Shown: piece by piece, positions 52,763-61,310 of the stretch
Layout of the letters: every line of letters starts with the position of its first letter
Numbering within the stretch: position 1 is the stretch's first letter
Program-made: the position numbers and the translations under genes
From: Cellulophaga fucicola
GTDB lineage: Bacteria; Bacteroidota; Bacteroidia; Flavobacteriales; Flavobacteriaceae
DNA: 64,000 nt
Reading direction: 5' to 3'
Assembly: GCF_900119145.1 (NCBI RefSeq)
Contig: NZ_FPIY01000002.1
Span: forward strand, 62,001-126,000
Notes under the pieces: generated by a model
Told to the model about the DNA's origin: nothing
The model's input: the letters and a program-made list of their open reading frames with translations, nothing else
Database searches by the model: none

Positions 52763-53257
52763 ATGACAAAAATTTTATTACTGTCTGATACGCATAGCCA
52801 TATAGACGATACAATTTTAAAATATATTAAGCAAGCTGATGAAGTCTGGCACGCAGGCGATATTGGCAGCTTAGACGTTACAGATAAAATAAAAGAATTA
52901 AAACCATTAAGAGCTGTATATGGCAATATTGATGATGACAAAGCTAGATTAGAGTTTCCGTTAGATAATAAATTTACTTGCGAAAAAGTCTCTGTTTGGA
53001 TTACCCATATTGGCGGTTACCCAGATAAATACAATGTGCGTATACGTGAAGAAATAAAGAAAAATTCTCCTAAAATATTTATAAGCGGACACTCTCACAT
53101 ACTAAAAGTAATGTATGACAAAAAGCTTAACCTATTACATATGAATCCTGGTGCCTGTGGCAAGCACGGTTTTCATCAAGTACGTACAATGTTACGTTTT
53201 ACAATAGATGGCAGTGATATAAAAGACCTAGAAGTTATAGAAATAGGTAAAAAATAA
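52763..53257 (+). CDS. YfcE/MJ0936-type metallophosphoesterase
   Basis: A 164-residue calcineurin-like phosphoesterase. The metal-binding motifs are complete: LLLSDTHSHIDD, WHAGDIGSLD, VYGNIDDD, ISGHSHILKV and MNPGACGKHG. Small YfcE-like enzymes hydrolyse phosphodiesters in vitro; the natural substrate is uncertain. It is divergent from truA across 126 bases. Confidence 0.93.
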   Translation: MTKILLLSDTHSHIDDTILKYIKQADEVWHAGDIGSLDVTDKIKELKPLRAVYGNIDDDKARLEFPLDNKFTCEKVSVWITHIGGYPDKYNVRIREEIKKNSPKIFISGHSHILKVMYDKKLNLLHMNPGACGKHGFHQVRTMLRFTIDGSDIKDLEVIEIGKK

Positions 53258-53422
53258 TCAGCAAAAATGATATTTATCAACAAATAAAAAGGTAAATATG
53301 TTAAAATTACACTAATTTTATTAAAAAAATGCCCACTTTACTTTATAATGGTTTTCTTATATTTAACTTAGAACTATTGTAAAAAACCTTAAAACAGCCT
53401 AGTCAATAAATCCCAAAAATTT

Positions 53423-54256
53423 ATGAGTAATAGCCCCAATGTTACTGTAGTAGATTTAGAAACATACAGATCTAATCCCGACTTATACACTAACAAACAT
53501 TATTATAAAGTCTGCATTATACATCCAAAAAGCATATTGCATTACCCTAATAAATCTGTAACAATAGATAAAACAGCACTAGTATTTACAAACCCTTTAT
53601 TAGTATATAACTGGGAACCTGTTTCTAAAAAACAGATTGGTTACTCTTGCTTATTTAATCCTACTTTTTTAGCAACTAACACAACAGAGTTAGAGAAAAA
53701 CAACCCATTATTTAAGGTTGATGCAAATAATGTTATTTATTTAAATCCTGATCAAGAAAAACATATAACCAGTTTATATCTAAAAATTAAAGAAGAATTA
53801 AATAGTAGTTACAAAAATAAAGAAGCCGTAGTAAGCAACTATATTAGCCTAATACTGCACGAAGCTCTTAAAATAAATTCTGATTTTGGCACAAATTCTC
53901 CAAAATGCGCAGCAAGTAGAATTACCTCTTTATTTATAGAGCAATTAAACAGACAGTTTCCTATAAAAGATGCAAACAAGACAATTTCTCTAAAAACGCC
54001 TAATGATTTTTCTACGTTTTTATCTGTACATATAAATCATTTAAACGACTCCGTAAAAAGCATAACAGGGAAATCCACATCTACCCACATAAAAGAAAAA
54101 ATTATTGTTGAAGCAGAAAATATGCTCTACAATACAGATTTAAATATATCCGAAATTGCATTTTGCCTTGGATTTAAATACCCAAATAACTTTAGCAAGT
54201 TTTTTAAAACAAATACAGGTAAATCTCCTTTAGAGTTTAGAACTGTTACCCTTTGA
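53423..54256 (+). CDS. AraC-family transcriptional regulator
   Basis: A 277-residue regulator. The N-terminal part (about 1-150) has a cupin-like pattern (DKTALVFTNPLLVYNWEPVSKKQIGYSCLFN, typical of flavobacterial AraC proteins). The C-terminal AraC domain (about 180-277) has two helix-turn-helix motifs, the second marked by LNISEIAFCLGFKYPNNFSKFFKTNTGKSPLEFR. Target genes and ligand are unknown. No TAnnTTTG box is found in the 165 bases upstream. Confidence 0.92.
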   Translation: MSNSPNVTVVDLETYRSNPDLYTNKHYYKVCIIHPKSILHYPNKSVTIDKTALVFTNPLLVYNWEPVSKKQIGYSCLFNPTFLATNTTELEKNNPLFKVDANNVIYLNPDQEKHITSLYLKIKEELNSSYKNKEAVVSNYISLILHEALKINSDFGTNSPKCAASRITSLFIEQLNRQFPIKDANKTISLKTPNDFSTFLSVHINHLNDSVKSITGKSTSTHIKEKIIVEAENMLYNTDLNISEIAFCLGFKYPNNFSKFFKTNTGKSPLEFRTVTL

Positions 54257-54341
54257 TATGCATATATTATAGTTTGATTTAGATACCTTTTTACGGATAT
54301 GATTAAATAAATTTACTTTACAAACCAAAGTAAACCTATTT

Positions 54342-54551
54342 ATGATTAACAAAATTAAGCTTGAAGGAAAAAGTAAAGACGAAATACTTAATCTTTTTGG
54401 CCAACCAACAAAAGGAGGTATTACTGATGTATGGACTTATAAAATTTCATCTAAACTAGCAAATGAAAATATAGATTCTACAGTTGTTATCTATTTTGAC
54501 CCAGAAAATGGAGAAGTTGTTTTATCTGAAACCGAAGAAATAGCATCTTAA
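54342..54551 (+). CDS. Small protein resembling a BamE/SmpA fold
   Basis: A 69-residue protein, not clearly recognised. The pattern GKSKDEILNLFGQPT, VWTYKIS and VVIYFDPENGEVV resembles the core of the SmpA/OmlA (BamE) family: a glycine-led helix, a G-x-P turn, a W-x-Y strand and a strand ending in F. It has no signal peptide, so if correct it would be a cytoplasmic relative. It is followed by a terminator. Confidence 0.6.
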   Translation: MINKIKLEGKSKDEILNLFGQPTKGGITDVWTYKISSKLANENIDSTVVIYFDPENGEVVLSETEEIAS

Positions 54552-54558
54552 AATTAAA

Positions 54559-54582
54559 AAACCCGGGAACAACCCCGGGTTT
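54559..54582. terminator. Bidirectional terminator between convergent genes
   Basis: A 9-bp GC-rich stem (54559-54567 AAACCCGGG with 54574-54582 CCCGGGTTT). A run of six T follows on the minus strand, so it best serves the DUF4293 gene; on the plus strand the T-run is short. Confidence 0.8.
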
Positions 54583-54611
54583 AACGCACTAATATAACTA
54601 AGATGTTAGGT

Positions 54612-55022
54612 TTAACGCAAACGATCAACAGATTTTACAAGATCTTCATCCTTTTTAATGAACCTATTGGCTAGCACTAAAAATACGATAGAAAATAGTG
54701 GAATCAACATCCCAATACCCTTCTCAGAAACAACAGTTCCTCCGGATAAGTTTAGCGATCTGGAAACGAAAAATCCTAGTATAAAAAGATTACATATCAT
54801 ATTCAACCTGTTTACTACAAATTGATTTTTTCTACTTTTAAACAATAAAATGGCAATAAAAGCCAATGCTGCGGAAACATAAAACGCGATTGAAATATAC
54901 GTTTCATTTTTGGCAAAAACAACAGTTCCGTCGTCTAATGTCCATAAACTTGCAAAAAAAGGAAGTACAGCTGCTAGTATAGCAACTATTAATAAAAACA
55001 CAGTTTGTACTCTCTGAATCAT
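54612..55022 (-). CDS. DUF4293 membrane protein
   Basis: A 136-residue protein with four membrane spans, beginning MIQRVQTVFLLIVAILAAVLPFFA, the usual DUF4293 N-terminus. The frame stays open upstream to 55103, but the ATG at 55022 is chosen because a perfect promoter (TTG, 19 bases, TATTTTTG) at 55041-55070 places transcription start near 55034, inside the longer frame. Function unknown; in Flavobacteriaceae the gene commonly lies beside rho, as here. Confidence 0.9.
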   Translation of the reverse strand: MIQRVQTVFLLIVAILAAVLPFFASLWTLDDGTVVFAKNETYISIAFYVSAALAFIAILLFKSRKNQFVVNRLNMICNLFILGFFVSRSLNLSGGTVVSEKGIGMLIPLFSIVFLVLANRFIKKDEDLVKSVDRLR

Positions 55023-55040
55023 ATTTCTTTTTTCTTCTGA

Positions 55041-55070
55041 CAAAAATAGCGTCTTTTTAAGATTTATCAA
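55041..55070 (-). promoter_or_regulatory. Consensus promoter of the DUF4293 gene
   Basis: On the minus strand, TTG (55070-55068), a 19-base spacer and TATTTTTG (55048-55041) match the Bacteroidota promoter consensus exactly. Transcription would start about 12 bases before the ATG at 55022. Confidence 0.75.
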
Positions 55071-55217
55071 TGAAATATTAAAAATAATTTGTAATATTGT
55101 CATATAATATTAGTAATATCGCTTACCGACAGGGACTTTCAAGTCCAAATAAGTACCCAAATTACACACTTCATTATTACATATTTTTTCAAAAAAGTAT
55201 AACTTATTCAACATTAC

Positions 55218-56897
55218 ATGTTTGAGATTTCCGATTTAAAAGCAAAAAAGCTTCCTGAGTTACAGGATATTGCAAAAGGTTTAAATGTTCCTAAGTTTAA
55301 AACATTAAAAAAACTAGATTTAGTATACCAAATTCTAGACGTTCAAGCAGCTAACCCTAAAGCGGTAGAAGAAGTTGTTATAAAGGAACCAAAACTAAAA
55401 GAACAAGCACCTACAGCTAAAGTTAAACCTTCTGACAAGCCTAAACCACGTCCTGTAAAAAGAGAACGCGTTTTAAGAGAAAAGCCAAAACCAAAGGCTA
55501 AAGAAGAAACCACCACTACCTCTTCTACCGAAGAAGTTCAAAAAAAACAACCTGTTGCTAAAAAAGCTCCTATTGCAAGTAAAGCTCCAGAGGCTAAATC
55601 TGAAAAAGTAGCTTCAGCACCAGAAAAAAAGCCTATACACAAGAATAACAACACACAACAAGGGCAAAAAAATAATCAGCATAAAAATCAGCCTAAAAAA
55701 CCACAACATCAAAAAACTCCAAGAGACAAAAGTAATTTTGACAAGGATTTAAAAAATAGATACAGAGAGCCTGAATTTGAGTTCGACAGTATTATTGCTA
55801 GTGAAGGTGTTTTAGACATTATGCAAGACGGTTATGGTTTCTTAAGATCGTCAGATTACAATTACCTTTCTTCTCCTGATGATATATATGTATCTCAGTC
55901 TCAAATTAGATTATTTGGATTAAAAACTGGCGATACAGTATTAGGAAATATTCGTCCACCAAAAGAAGGTGAAAAATATTTTCCTCTTATTAAAGTAAAT
56001 AAAATTAATGGTATAGATCCACAAGTAGTACGTGATCGTGTTTCTTTTGAGCATTTAACACCATTATTTCCTCAAGAAAAATTCAATTTATCAGGTAGAC
56101 AGGGTACTATATCAACAAGAATAATAGATTTATTCTCACCTATAGGAAAAGGACAGCGTGGTATGATTGTTTCTCAGCCTAAGTCTGGTAAAACTATGCT
56201 ACTTAAAGATATTGCAAACGGCATAGCAGCAAACCATCCAGAAGTTTATCAAATTATATTATTAATTGATGAACGACCTGAAGAAGTTACAGACATGCAA
56301 CGTAATGTTCGTGGAGAAGTTGTTGCTTCTACTTTTGACAAAGAACCAACAGAACACGTAAGAGTTGCAAATATCGTTTTAGAAAAAGCAAAAAGATTGG
56401 TGGAATGTGGCCATGATGTAGTTATCTTATTAGATTCTATTACACGTTTAGCACGTGCATACAACACTGTACAACCTCCTTCTGGAAAAGTGTTAAGTGG
56501 TGGTGTAGATGCCAATGCACTACACAAACCAAAACGTTTCTTTGGAGCTGCCCGTAACATAGAAGGCGGTGGTTCTTTATCTATTATTGCAACTGCATTA
56601 ACAGAGACAGGCTCTAAAATGGATGAAGTAATCTTTGAGGAATTTAAAGGTACAGGTAACATGGAACTACAACTAGATCGTAAAATTGCTAACCGTAGAA
56701 TATTCCCTGCTATTGACCTTACTTCTTCTAGTACACGTAGAGATGATCTTTTATTAGATGAGTCTACTATACAACGTATGTGGATTATGCGTAAATACCT
56801 TGCCGATATGAACCCTGTAGAGGCTATGGAGTTTATAGAACAACGTATTAAACAAACTAAAAACAATGAAGAGTTTTTACTAACAATGAACCAGTAA
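55218..56897 (+). CDS. rho: Transcription termination factor Rho
   Basis: A 559-residue hexameric RNA helicase. A Rho_N domain (about 1-45) is followed by a long Lys/Pro/Gln-rich disordered insertion (about 50-180) typical of Bacteroidota Rho. A cold-shock-like RNA-binding domain (about 190-270, [21 protein letters not shown]) and the ATPase domain follow, with Walker A QPKSGKT (Lys325), Walker [19 protein letters not shown] and the Q/R-loop regions. Complete and longer than E. coli Rho because of the insertion. Its transcript ends in an ordinary intrinsic hairpin. Confidence 0.97.
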   Translation: MFEISDLKAKKLPELQDIAKGLNVPKFKTLKKLDLVYQILDVQAANPKAVEEVVIKEPKLKEQAPTAKVKPSDKPKPRPVKRERVLREKPKPKAKEETTTTSSTEEVQKKQPVAKKAPIASKAPEAKSEKVASAPEKKPIHKNNNTQQGQKNNQHKNQPKKPQHQKTPRDKSNFDKDLKNRYREPEFEFDSIIASEGVLDIMQDGYGFLRSSDYNYLSSPDDIYVSQSQIRLFGLKTGDTVLGNIRPPKEGEKYFPLIKVNKINGIDPQVVRDRVSFEHLTPLFPQEKFNLSGRQGTISTRIIDLFSPIGKGQRGMIVSQPKSGKTMLLKDIANGIAANHPEVYQIILLIDERPEEVTDMQRNVRGEVVASTFDKEPTEHVRVANIVLEKAKRLVECGHDVVILLDSITRLARAYNTVQPPSGKVLSGGVDANALHKPKRFFGAARNIEGGGSLSIIATALTETGSKMDEVIFEEFKGTGNMELQLDRKIANRRIFPAIDLTSSSTRRDDLLLDESTIQRMWIMRKYLADMNPVEAMEFIEQRIKQTKNNEEFLLTMNQ

Positions 56898-56919
56898 TAC
56901 AAACTTCTTGTACATATAA

Positions 56920-56956
56920 AAAAAATCCTGCTAATTAATTTTTAGCAGGATTTTTT
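56920..56956 (+). terminator. Intrinsic terminator of rho
   Basis: A 15-bp stem (56920-56934 with 56942-56956) around CCTGCTAA with a 7-base loop, flanked by A- and T-runs. Confidence 0.88.
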
Positions 56957-57022
56957 ATTTCCTGATTTTCAAATTAGTACAAAAAAGTGACTATATTTAT
57001 GCGACCGTAAAATCCTATTAAT

Positions 57023-57664
57023 ATGACAACCTCCAAAAAAAAAATACTTCACTTTATTTTTCCTCTAGCACTTTTAGCAATTATCAGTAGCTGTAATGAA
57101 CAAAAAAAAGAGCATGAAGAACAACCAGAACCAGTAACTGAAGTAAAACCACCGGCTCAAATAATTAGCACAAAAAAGGCGCAAGTACTTTTTGACACTT
57201 ATTCCGAAAGAAGAGCTCCGCTAATACAAGAATATGAAGACAAACTAGATCCTAGTACAACTTTTGATGTTGCCAGATATGGTTATTACGACCTTGAAAC
57301 TTTAAAAAACTACATCACTTTTATAGAGCAAGAAGCCAAAAAAGCAAATGTAAAAATTAGCAACTTACGTTTTTACCTGGCTAATTACCCAGATAGCAAA
57401 GAATACAAGCACCCTAAACAAAATACATTTTTTATAGCACCTACAACTACTGTAGACGGTAAAGACTACGCGTTTTCCGTAGTTACAGATGGCAAAACAT
57501 ACAAACCAAAGCTTTTAAAAGATAACTTTATTATAAAACCATTTAAGAAAACCACAACAGAAGAGGCTTCATTTTTTCCTAAAATTTCATTTTTTAATGA
57601 CGATAATGAACAGAGTTTAATTCTGAACGAAACTCATATGGTCCCTCCTCCTTATCAAGAATAA
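57023..57664 (+). CDS. Lipoprotein of unknown function
   Basis: A 213-residue lipoprotein (Cys24 in AIISSCNEQ), then a Glu/Pro-rich linker (26-45). The remainder (about 50-213) has no recognised domain. Visible features are DTYSERRAPLIQEYE, DVARYGYYDLETLKNYITFIEQEAKKANVKISNLRFYLANYPDSKEYKHPKQNTFFIAPTT and a C-terminal PPPYQE. Such proteins occur as small families in Flavobacteriaceae. A hairpin terminator follows, so it is probably a single-gene unit. Confidence 0.75.
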   Translation: MTTSKKKILHFIFPLALLAIISSCNEQKKEHEEQPEPVTEVKPPAQIISTKKAQVLFDTYSERRAPLIQEYEDKLDPSTTFDVARYGYYDLETLKNYITFIEQEAKKANVKISNLRFYLANYPDSKEYKHPKQNTFFIAPTTTVDGKDYAFSVVTDGKTYKPKLLKDNFIIKPFKKTTTEEASFFPKISFFNDDNEQSLILNETHMVPPPYQE

Positions 57665-57668
57665 AAAC

Positions 57669-57714
57669 AATAAAACAACCTCAAAACTATTCTTTTTGAA
57701 GTTGTTTTATTTTT
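57669..57714 (+). terminator. Terminator after the lipoprotein gene
   Basis: A 15-bp stem with one C-A mismatch (about 57672-57686 with 57694-57708) around AACAAC/GTTGTT, followed by a T-rich tail. It begins four bases after the stop codon. Confidence 0.75.
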
Positions 57715-57725
57715 AAACCAAACTT

Positions 57726-58412
57726 ATGCCAACATGGATTTCATTTATCATATTTTCCTCATATAGCATCACCCTAATTCTAGCACTTTGGCGATACCCT
57801 AAATATTATGACACAGAGTTAAAATATTATCCTGCATTAATTGCATATACCCTATTTACAGAGATTTTAGGCGCATTTTTCATGAAGTATCCAGATGCTT
57901 TTACCCTACCTATATCCAATTTTTACAACAACTACAACATCGTTATCTATAACATTTACAATATTGTGTTTTTCTTATACTTTTTTAATTTATACAAAAA
58001 ATTTACATTAAACAAAACTCACAAAAAACTTATAAAGGCAGGAATAGTACTTTTTATTTCTTTAAGCATCATAAATATTTTTACACAAAATATACTTAAA
58101 GAAGGCCAAATTCTAACCTACATAACGGGAGGTATAATTCTAGTTATCATAATCTTAAATTATTTAAATCAAATAGACTGGCATCAAAACAAAAAAGAAC
58201 CCATTAAAAATTTTATGTTTTGGTTAAGCTGGGGGTTACTTATTTTTTACTCCGGATATATGCCCATAAAATTATCTTATCATTTCAGAATAATACACAA
58301 CCAAGAGAGCTATCTATTAATTAGAACATTACACTTATCTTTAGCTCCAATAATGTATCTCTGCTTTATTATCGGCTTTCTAAAAATGAGACGAAAATTA
58401 GTTAAAGGCTAA
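57726..58412 (+). CDS. Integral membrane protein of unknown function
   Basis: A 228-residue protein with about seven hydrophobic segments, starting MPTWISFIIFSSYSITLIL without a cleavable signal and ending in a basic tail (FLKMRRKLVKG). Tyr and Asn are common in the loops (FYNNYNIVIYNIYNIVFFLYF). It is not recognised; it resembles the 7TM sensor-like membrane proteins of Bacteroidetes without any output domain. A decayed copy follows directly at about 58440-59062, so the gene was duplicated in tandem and one copy was lost. Confidence 0.75.
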   Translation: MPTWISFIIFSSYSITLILALWRYPKYYDTELKYYPALIAYTLFTEILGAFFMKYPDAFTLPISNFYNNYNIVIYNIYNIVFFLYFFNLYKKFTLNKTHKKLIKAGIVLFISLSIINIFTQNILKEGQILTYITGGIILVIIILNYLNQIDWHQNKKEPIKNFMFWLSWGLLIFYSGYMPIKLSYHFRIIHNQESYLLIRTLHLSLAPIMYLCFIIGFLKMRRKLVKG

Positions 58413-58439
58413 ATTTATAAATGTAATATTGATCAATTA

Positions 58440-59062
58440 CCGTATTCATTTTTTTACAGCGGAAGATTTGCAGTAACACTATACAGATATAGCAAATACT
58501 ACAATACATAATTAAAGCATTACCCCATTTTAAATGCATTCAGCTTATCAATAGAAGATCTAGGTTGGCTTATAAAATACTATCCAGGCTTTTAACCTAA
58601 CCATTACCATCATCTAACAATACTACAATATCTTTATTTACTACATATATAATATTGTGTTTTTTCTATACAAGCTCTACATTAAAAATAAAAGCAATAT
58701 AAAAATAGGCATAACACCATTTTGCGCAGTCAGTATTTTAAATGTTTTTTTTTAATATTAGATAGTCAAACAATAACCTTGACCACTAGAAGTACAATAC
58801 TTACACTAACCACACTTAGTTATTTAAAACAAATAAATTGGTAGCAAAACAAAAGAGCCTATTAAGAATATCTTGTTTTAGCTAAGCTGAGGATTGTTTA
58901 TTTTTCTTATACAGGCTACTTACTAACAAAACCAACCTATTAGTTTTAGATCGATAAAAGATAAAGAGAGTTGTGAAATAATTAGAAACCTATACTATAT
59001 CTCAAAAAGCATTAATGTACACTTGTTTTATTTATCGTTTTATTAAAATGAAGAAAAAATAA
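58440..59062 (+). pseudogene. Decayed tandem copy of the preceding membrane-protein gene
   Basis: The stretch aligns along its length with 57726-58412 but is broken by many stop codons and indels. Matching landmarks are AAATACTAC / AAATATTAT, CTATCCAGGCTTTTA / GTATCCAGATGCTTTTA, AATATTGTGTTTTT, AGTTATTTAAAACAAATAAATTGGT / AATTATTTAAATCAAATAGACTGGC, GAGCCTATTAAGAAT, TTTTAGCTAAGCTGAGGATT / TTGGTTAAGCTGGGGGTT, and the end TATTAAAATGAAGAAAAAATAA. The start is approximate; 59062 is the inherited stop. No frame is open for more than a short stretch. Confidence 0.8.
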
Positions 59063-59077
59063 AAAAGAATAAAACAC

Positions 59078-59106
59078 AAAAAGCGCTCTATAAAAGAGCG
59101 CTTTTT
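59078..59106. terminator. Bidirectional terminator downstream of rpsT
   Basis: A 12-bp stem AAAAAGCGCTCT (59078-59089) with AGAGCGCTTTTT (59095-59106) and a 5-base loop; A/T runs on both sides. It closes rpsT on the minus strand. Confidence 0.88.
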
Positions 59107-59130
59107 AATATGATTACTAAAAACTACAAC

Positions 59131-59382
59131 TTATAAAGCTGCTATTTGCTTAGTTAATTTACTTTTAAGGTTAGAAGCCTTGTTAGCGTGTATAATGTTA
59201 CGTTTAGCTAACCTATCTAACATACTAATAACTGTAGGCAACATAGTTTCGGCAGATTTTTTATCTTCCTCAGCACGTAATTTTCTCAATGCATTACGCA
59301 TTGTTTTGTGCTGGTACTTGTTACGTACACGTGCTGCTTCGTTTCTTCTAATTCTTTTTAATGCTGACTTGTGATTTGCCAT
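59131..59382 (-). CDS. rpsT: 30S ribosomal protein S20
   Basis: An 83-residue basic helical protein that binds 16S rRNA. It begins [30 protein letters not shown] and contains [24 protein letters not shown], both characteristic of S20. Full length. It lies 46 bases after the tRNA-Glu genes on the minus strand and may share their transcript. Confidence 0.97.
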   Translation of the reverse strand: MANHKSALKRIRRNEAARVRNKYQHKTMRNALRKLRAEEDKKSAETMLPTVISMLDRLAKRNIIHANKASNLKSKLTKQIAAL

Positions 59383-59428
59383 TTTATTTTTGTTATTATG
59401 TTTTTAACGGGCTTTCACCCAAAAATTG

Positions 59429-59500
59429 TAGTCCGTAGGGGAATCGAACCCCTGTTACCAGGATGAAAACCTGGCGTCCTAACCCCTAGACGAACGGACC
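59429..59500 (-). tRNA. tRNA-Glu (anticodon TTC), copy 1
   Basis: The minus strand folds into a full cloverleaf: acceptor GGTCCGT with ACGGACT (G-U at position 1-72), anticodon stem CCAGG/CCTGG with loop TTTTCAT (anticodon TTC), and T-arm AGGGGTTCGATTCCCCT. The discriminator is A and no CCA is encoded. Identical in sequence to the copy 81 bases upstream on the same strand. Confidence 0.96.
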
Positions 59501-59581
59501 ATTATTACTATCTGCATAGTGGCTTGCAAAATAAAGAAAACTTTATGTAACTACCAAAACTATACTTGCTTAAAAAACTTG

Positions 59582-59653
59582 TAGTCCGTAGGGGAATCGA
59601 ACCCCTGTTACCAGGATGAAAACCTGGCGTCCTAACCCCTAGACGAACGGACC
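59582..59653 (-). tRNA. tRNA-Glu (anticodon TTC), copy 2
   Basis: Same 72-base sequence and cloverleaf as the copy at 59429-59500. It is promoter-proximal: a consensus promoter lies 26 bases upstream. The identity stretches a few bases beyond the mature ends on both sides, so the duplication is recent or kept uniform by conversion. Confidence 0.96.
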
Positions 59654-59678
59654 ATTAACTTTTTGCGTATTGCGGATG

Positions 59679-59708
59679 CAAAAATACAACTATTTTTAAT
59701 TATTGCAA
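59679..59708 (-). promoter_or_regulatory. Consensus promoter of the tRNA-Glu genes
   Basis: On the minus strand: TTG (59708-59706), a 19-base spacer, then TATTTTTG (59686-59679), the Bacteroidota consensus. It probably reads both tRNAs and perhaps rpsT. A second box, TAGTTTTG (59562-59555), lies between the two tRNA genes. Confidence 0.75.
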
Positions 59709-59733
59709 TACCTAAGTCAATTTTTTTTGAAAA

Positions 59734-61212
59734 TTAATACGCTTTAGCAAACAACACCCTATATTTAGAGGGCTTACCCGTTACCATACAGCTTCCATTT
59801 TCTTCTTTTGCATCTATAGGAATACACCTAATAGTTGCTTTTGTATCGTTTTTAATCTTTTCCTCTGTCTCTTCTGTACCATCCCAATGAGCAGATATAA
59901 ATCCGCCTTTGTTTTCTAAAACATCTTTAAACTCTTCATAAGAGTTTACTTCTGTCATATGAGACGCTCTGTGCTCTATTGCTTTGTTATAAATATTTTT
60001 CTGAATATCTTCTAATAAAAATTCAATTTTAGCAACAACATCATCTGCATTAACAATTTGCTTCTCTAGAGTATCTCTACGCGCAACTTCGTAAGTACCA
60101 TTTTCTAGGTCTCTTTTTCCTATTGCAATACGTACAGGAACACCTTTTAGCTCGTACTCGTTAAACTTAAATCCTGGTTTATGTGTATCTCTATTATCAT
60201 ACTTAACAGAAATTCCTTTAGCTCTTAACTCCTTTACTAATGGATTTACTCTTTCAGAAATAGCATCTAATTGCTCATCTCCTTTATAGATAGGCACAAT
60301 AACAACTTGTATTGGTGCTAATTTAGGAGGCAGTACTAAACCGTTATCATCACTATGTGTCATTACCAAAGCTCCCATTAAACGAGTAGACACACCCCAA
60401 GAAGTTGCCCATACGTGCTCTTGCTTACCTTCTTTAGTAGCAAACTTTACATCAAAAGCTTTTGCAAAATTTTGACCTAAAAAGTGAGATGTACCCGCCT
60501 GTAAAGCTTTACCATCTTGCATTAATGCCTCTATACAATAAGTTTCTACTGCACCTGCAAAACGTTCACTAGCTGTTTTAACACCTTTAATTACAGGCAT
60601 AGCCATAAACGTTTCTGTAAATTCAGCATAAACATTCATCATTAGCTCCGCTTCAGTTATTGCCTCTTGCTCTGTTGCATGTGCTGTATGGCCTTCTTGC
60701 CATAAAAATTCTGCTGTACGTAAAAATAAACGTGTACGCATTTCCCAACGTACTACATTAGCCCATTGGTTAATTAATAATGGTAAATCTCTGTAAGATT
60801 GTATCCAACCTTTGTATGTATTCCAAATAATAGCCTCACTAGTAGGTCGCACAACTAGCTCTTCCTCTAATTTAGCATTAGGATCTACTCTTAATTTACC
60901 AGGTTTATCTGGATCGTTTTGAAGTCTATAGTGTGTAACTACTGCGCACTCTTTTGCAAAGCCTTCTGCATTTTTCTCTTCAGCTTCAAACAAGCTTTTA
61001 GGTACAAATAATGGAAAATAGGCATTCTCATGTCCTGTTTCCTTAAACATCCTATCTAACTCGGCTTGCATCTTCTCCCATATTGCATAACCGTATGGTT
61101 TAATAACCATACAACCACGCACTGCTGAATTTTCTGCAAGATCTGCTTTTACAACCAACTCATTATACCATTTGGAATAATCTTCGTCTCTTTTAGTTAA
61201 CTTCTTGCTCAT
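59734..61212 (-). CDS. proS: Prolyl-tRNA synthetase, short (archaeal/eukaryotic-type) form
   Basis: A 492-residue class II synthetase that charges tRNA-Pro. It begins [46 protein letters not shown], typical of the short ProRS form lacking the bacterial editing insertion. Class II motifs: motif 2 ([26 protein letters not shown]) and motif 3 ([25 protein letters not shown]), with RPTSEAIIW as the proline-site signature. A C-terminal extension with a Cys follows and ends LFAKAY. This form is usual in Bacteroidota. Confidence 0.96.
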   Translation of the reverse strand: MSKKLTKRDEDYSKWYNELVVKADLAENSAVRGCMVIKPYGYAIWEKMQAELDRMFKETGHENAYFPLFVPKSLFEAEEKNAEGFAKECAVVTHYRLQNDPDKPGKLRVDPNAKLEEELVVRPTSEAIIWNTYKGWIQSYRDLPLLINQWANVVRWEMRTRLFLRTAEFLWQEGHTAHATEQEAITEAELMMNVYAEFTETFMAMPVIKGVKTASERFAGAVETYCIEALMQDGKALQAGTSHFLGQNFAKAFDVKFATKEGKQEHVWATSWGVSTRLMGALVMTHSDDNGLVLPPKLAPIQVVIVPIYKGDEQLDAISERVNPLVKELRAKGISVKYDNRDTHKPGFKFNEYELKGVPVRIAIGKRDLENGTYEVARRDTLEKQIVNADDVVAKIEFLLEDIQKNIYNKAIEHRASHMTEVNSYEEFKDVLENKGGFISAHWDGTEETEEKIKNDTKATIRCIPIDAKEENGSCMVTGKPSKYRVLFAKAY

Positions 61213-61268
61213 TATTAGTAGTTTGGCACAAATATTGTGTTTTTATCAATTAAAAAGTATTAGTTCGA

Positions 61269-61299
61269 CAAAACTAACTATTTTTACATTGTACAACAA
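61269..61299 (-). promoter_or_regulatory. Promoter of proS
   Basis: On the minus strand: TTG (61299-61297), 20-base spacer, TAGTTTTG (61276-61269); 57 bases before the proS start. Confidence 0.6.
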
Positions 61300-61310
61300 T
61301 TAAATTTAAT

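Noticed and set aside
56249-56902. 217-codon minus-strand ORF opposite rho
   Set aside because: It lies wholly within the conserved ATPase region of rho, and its composition is that of an antisense shadow.
58413-59130. Non-coding RNA in the large gap after the membrane-protein gene
   Set aside because: The sequence is explained by a decayed copy of the preceding gene followed by a terminator hairpin.
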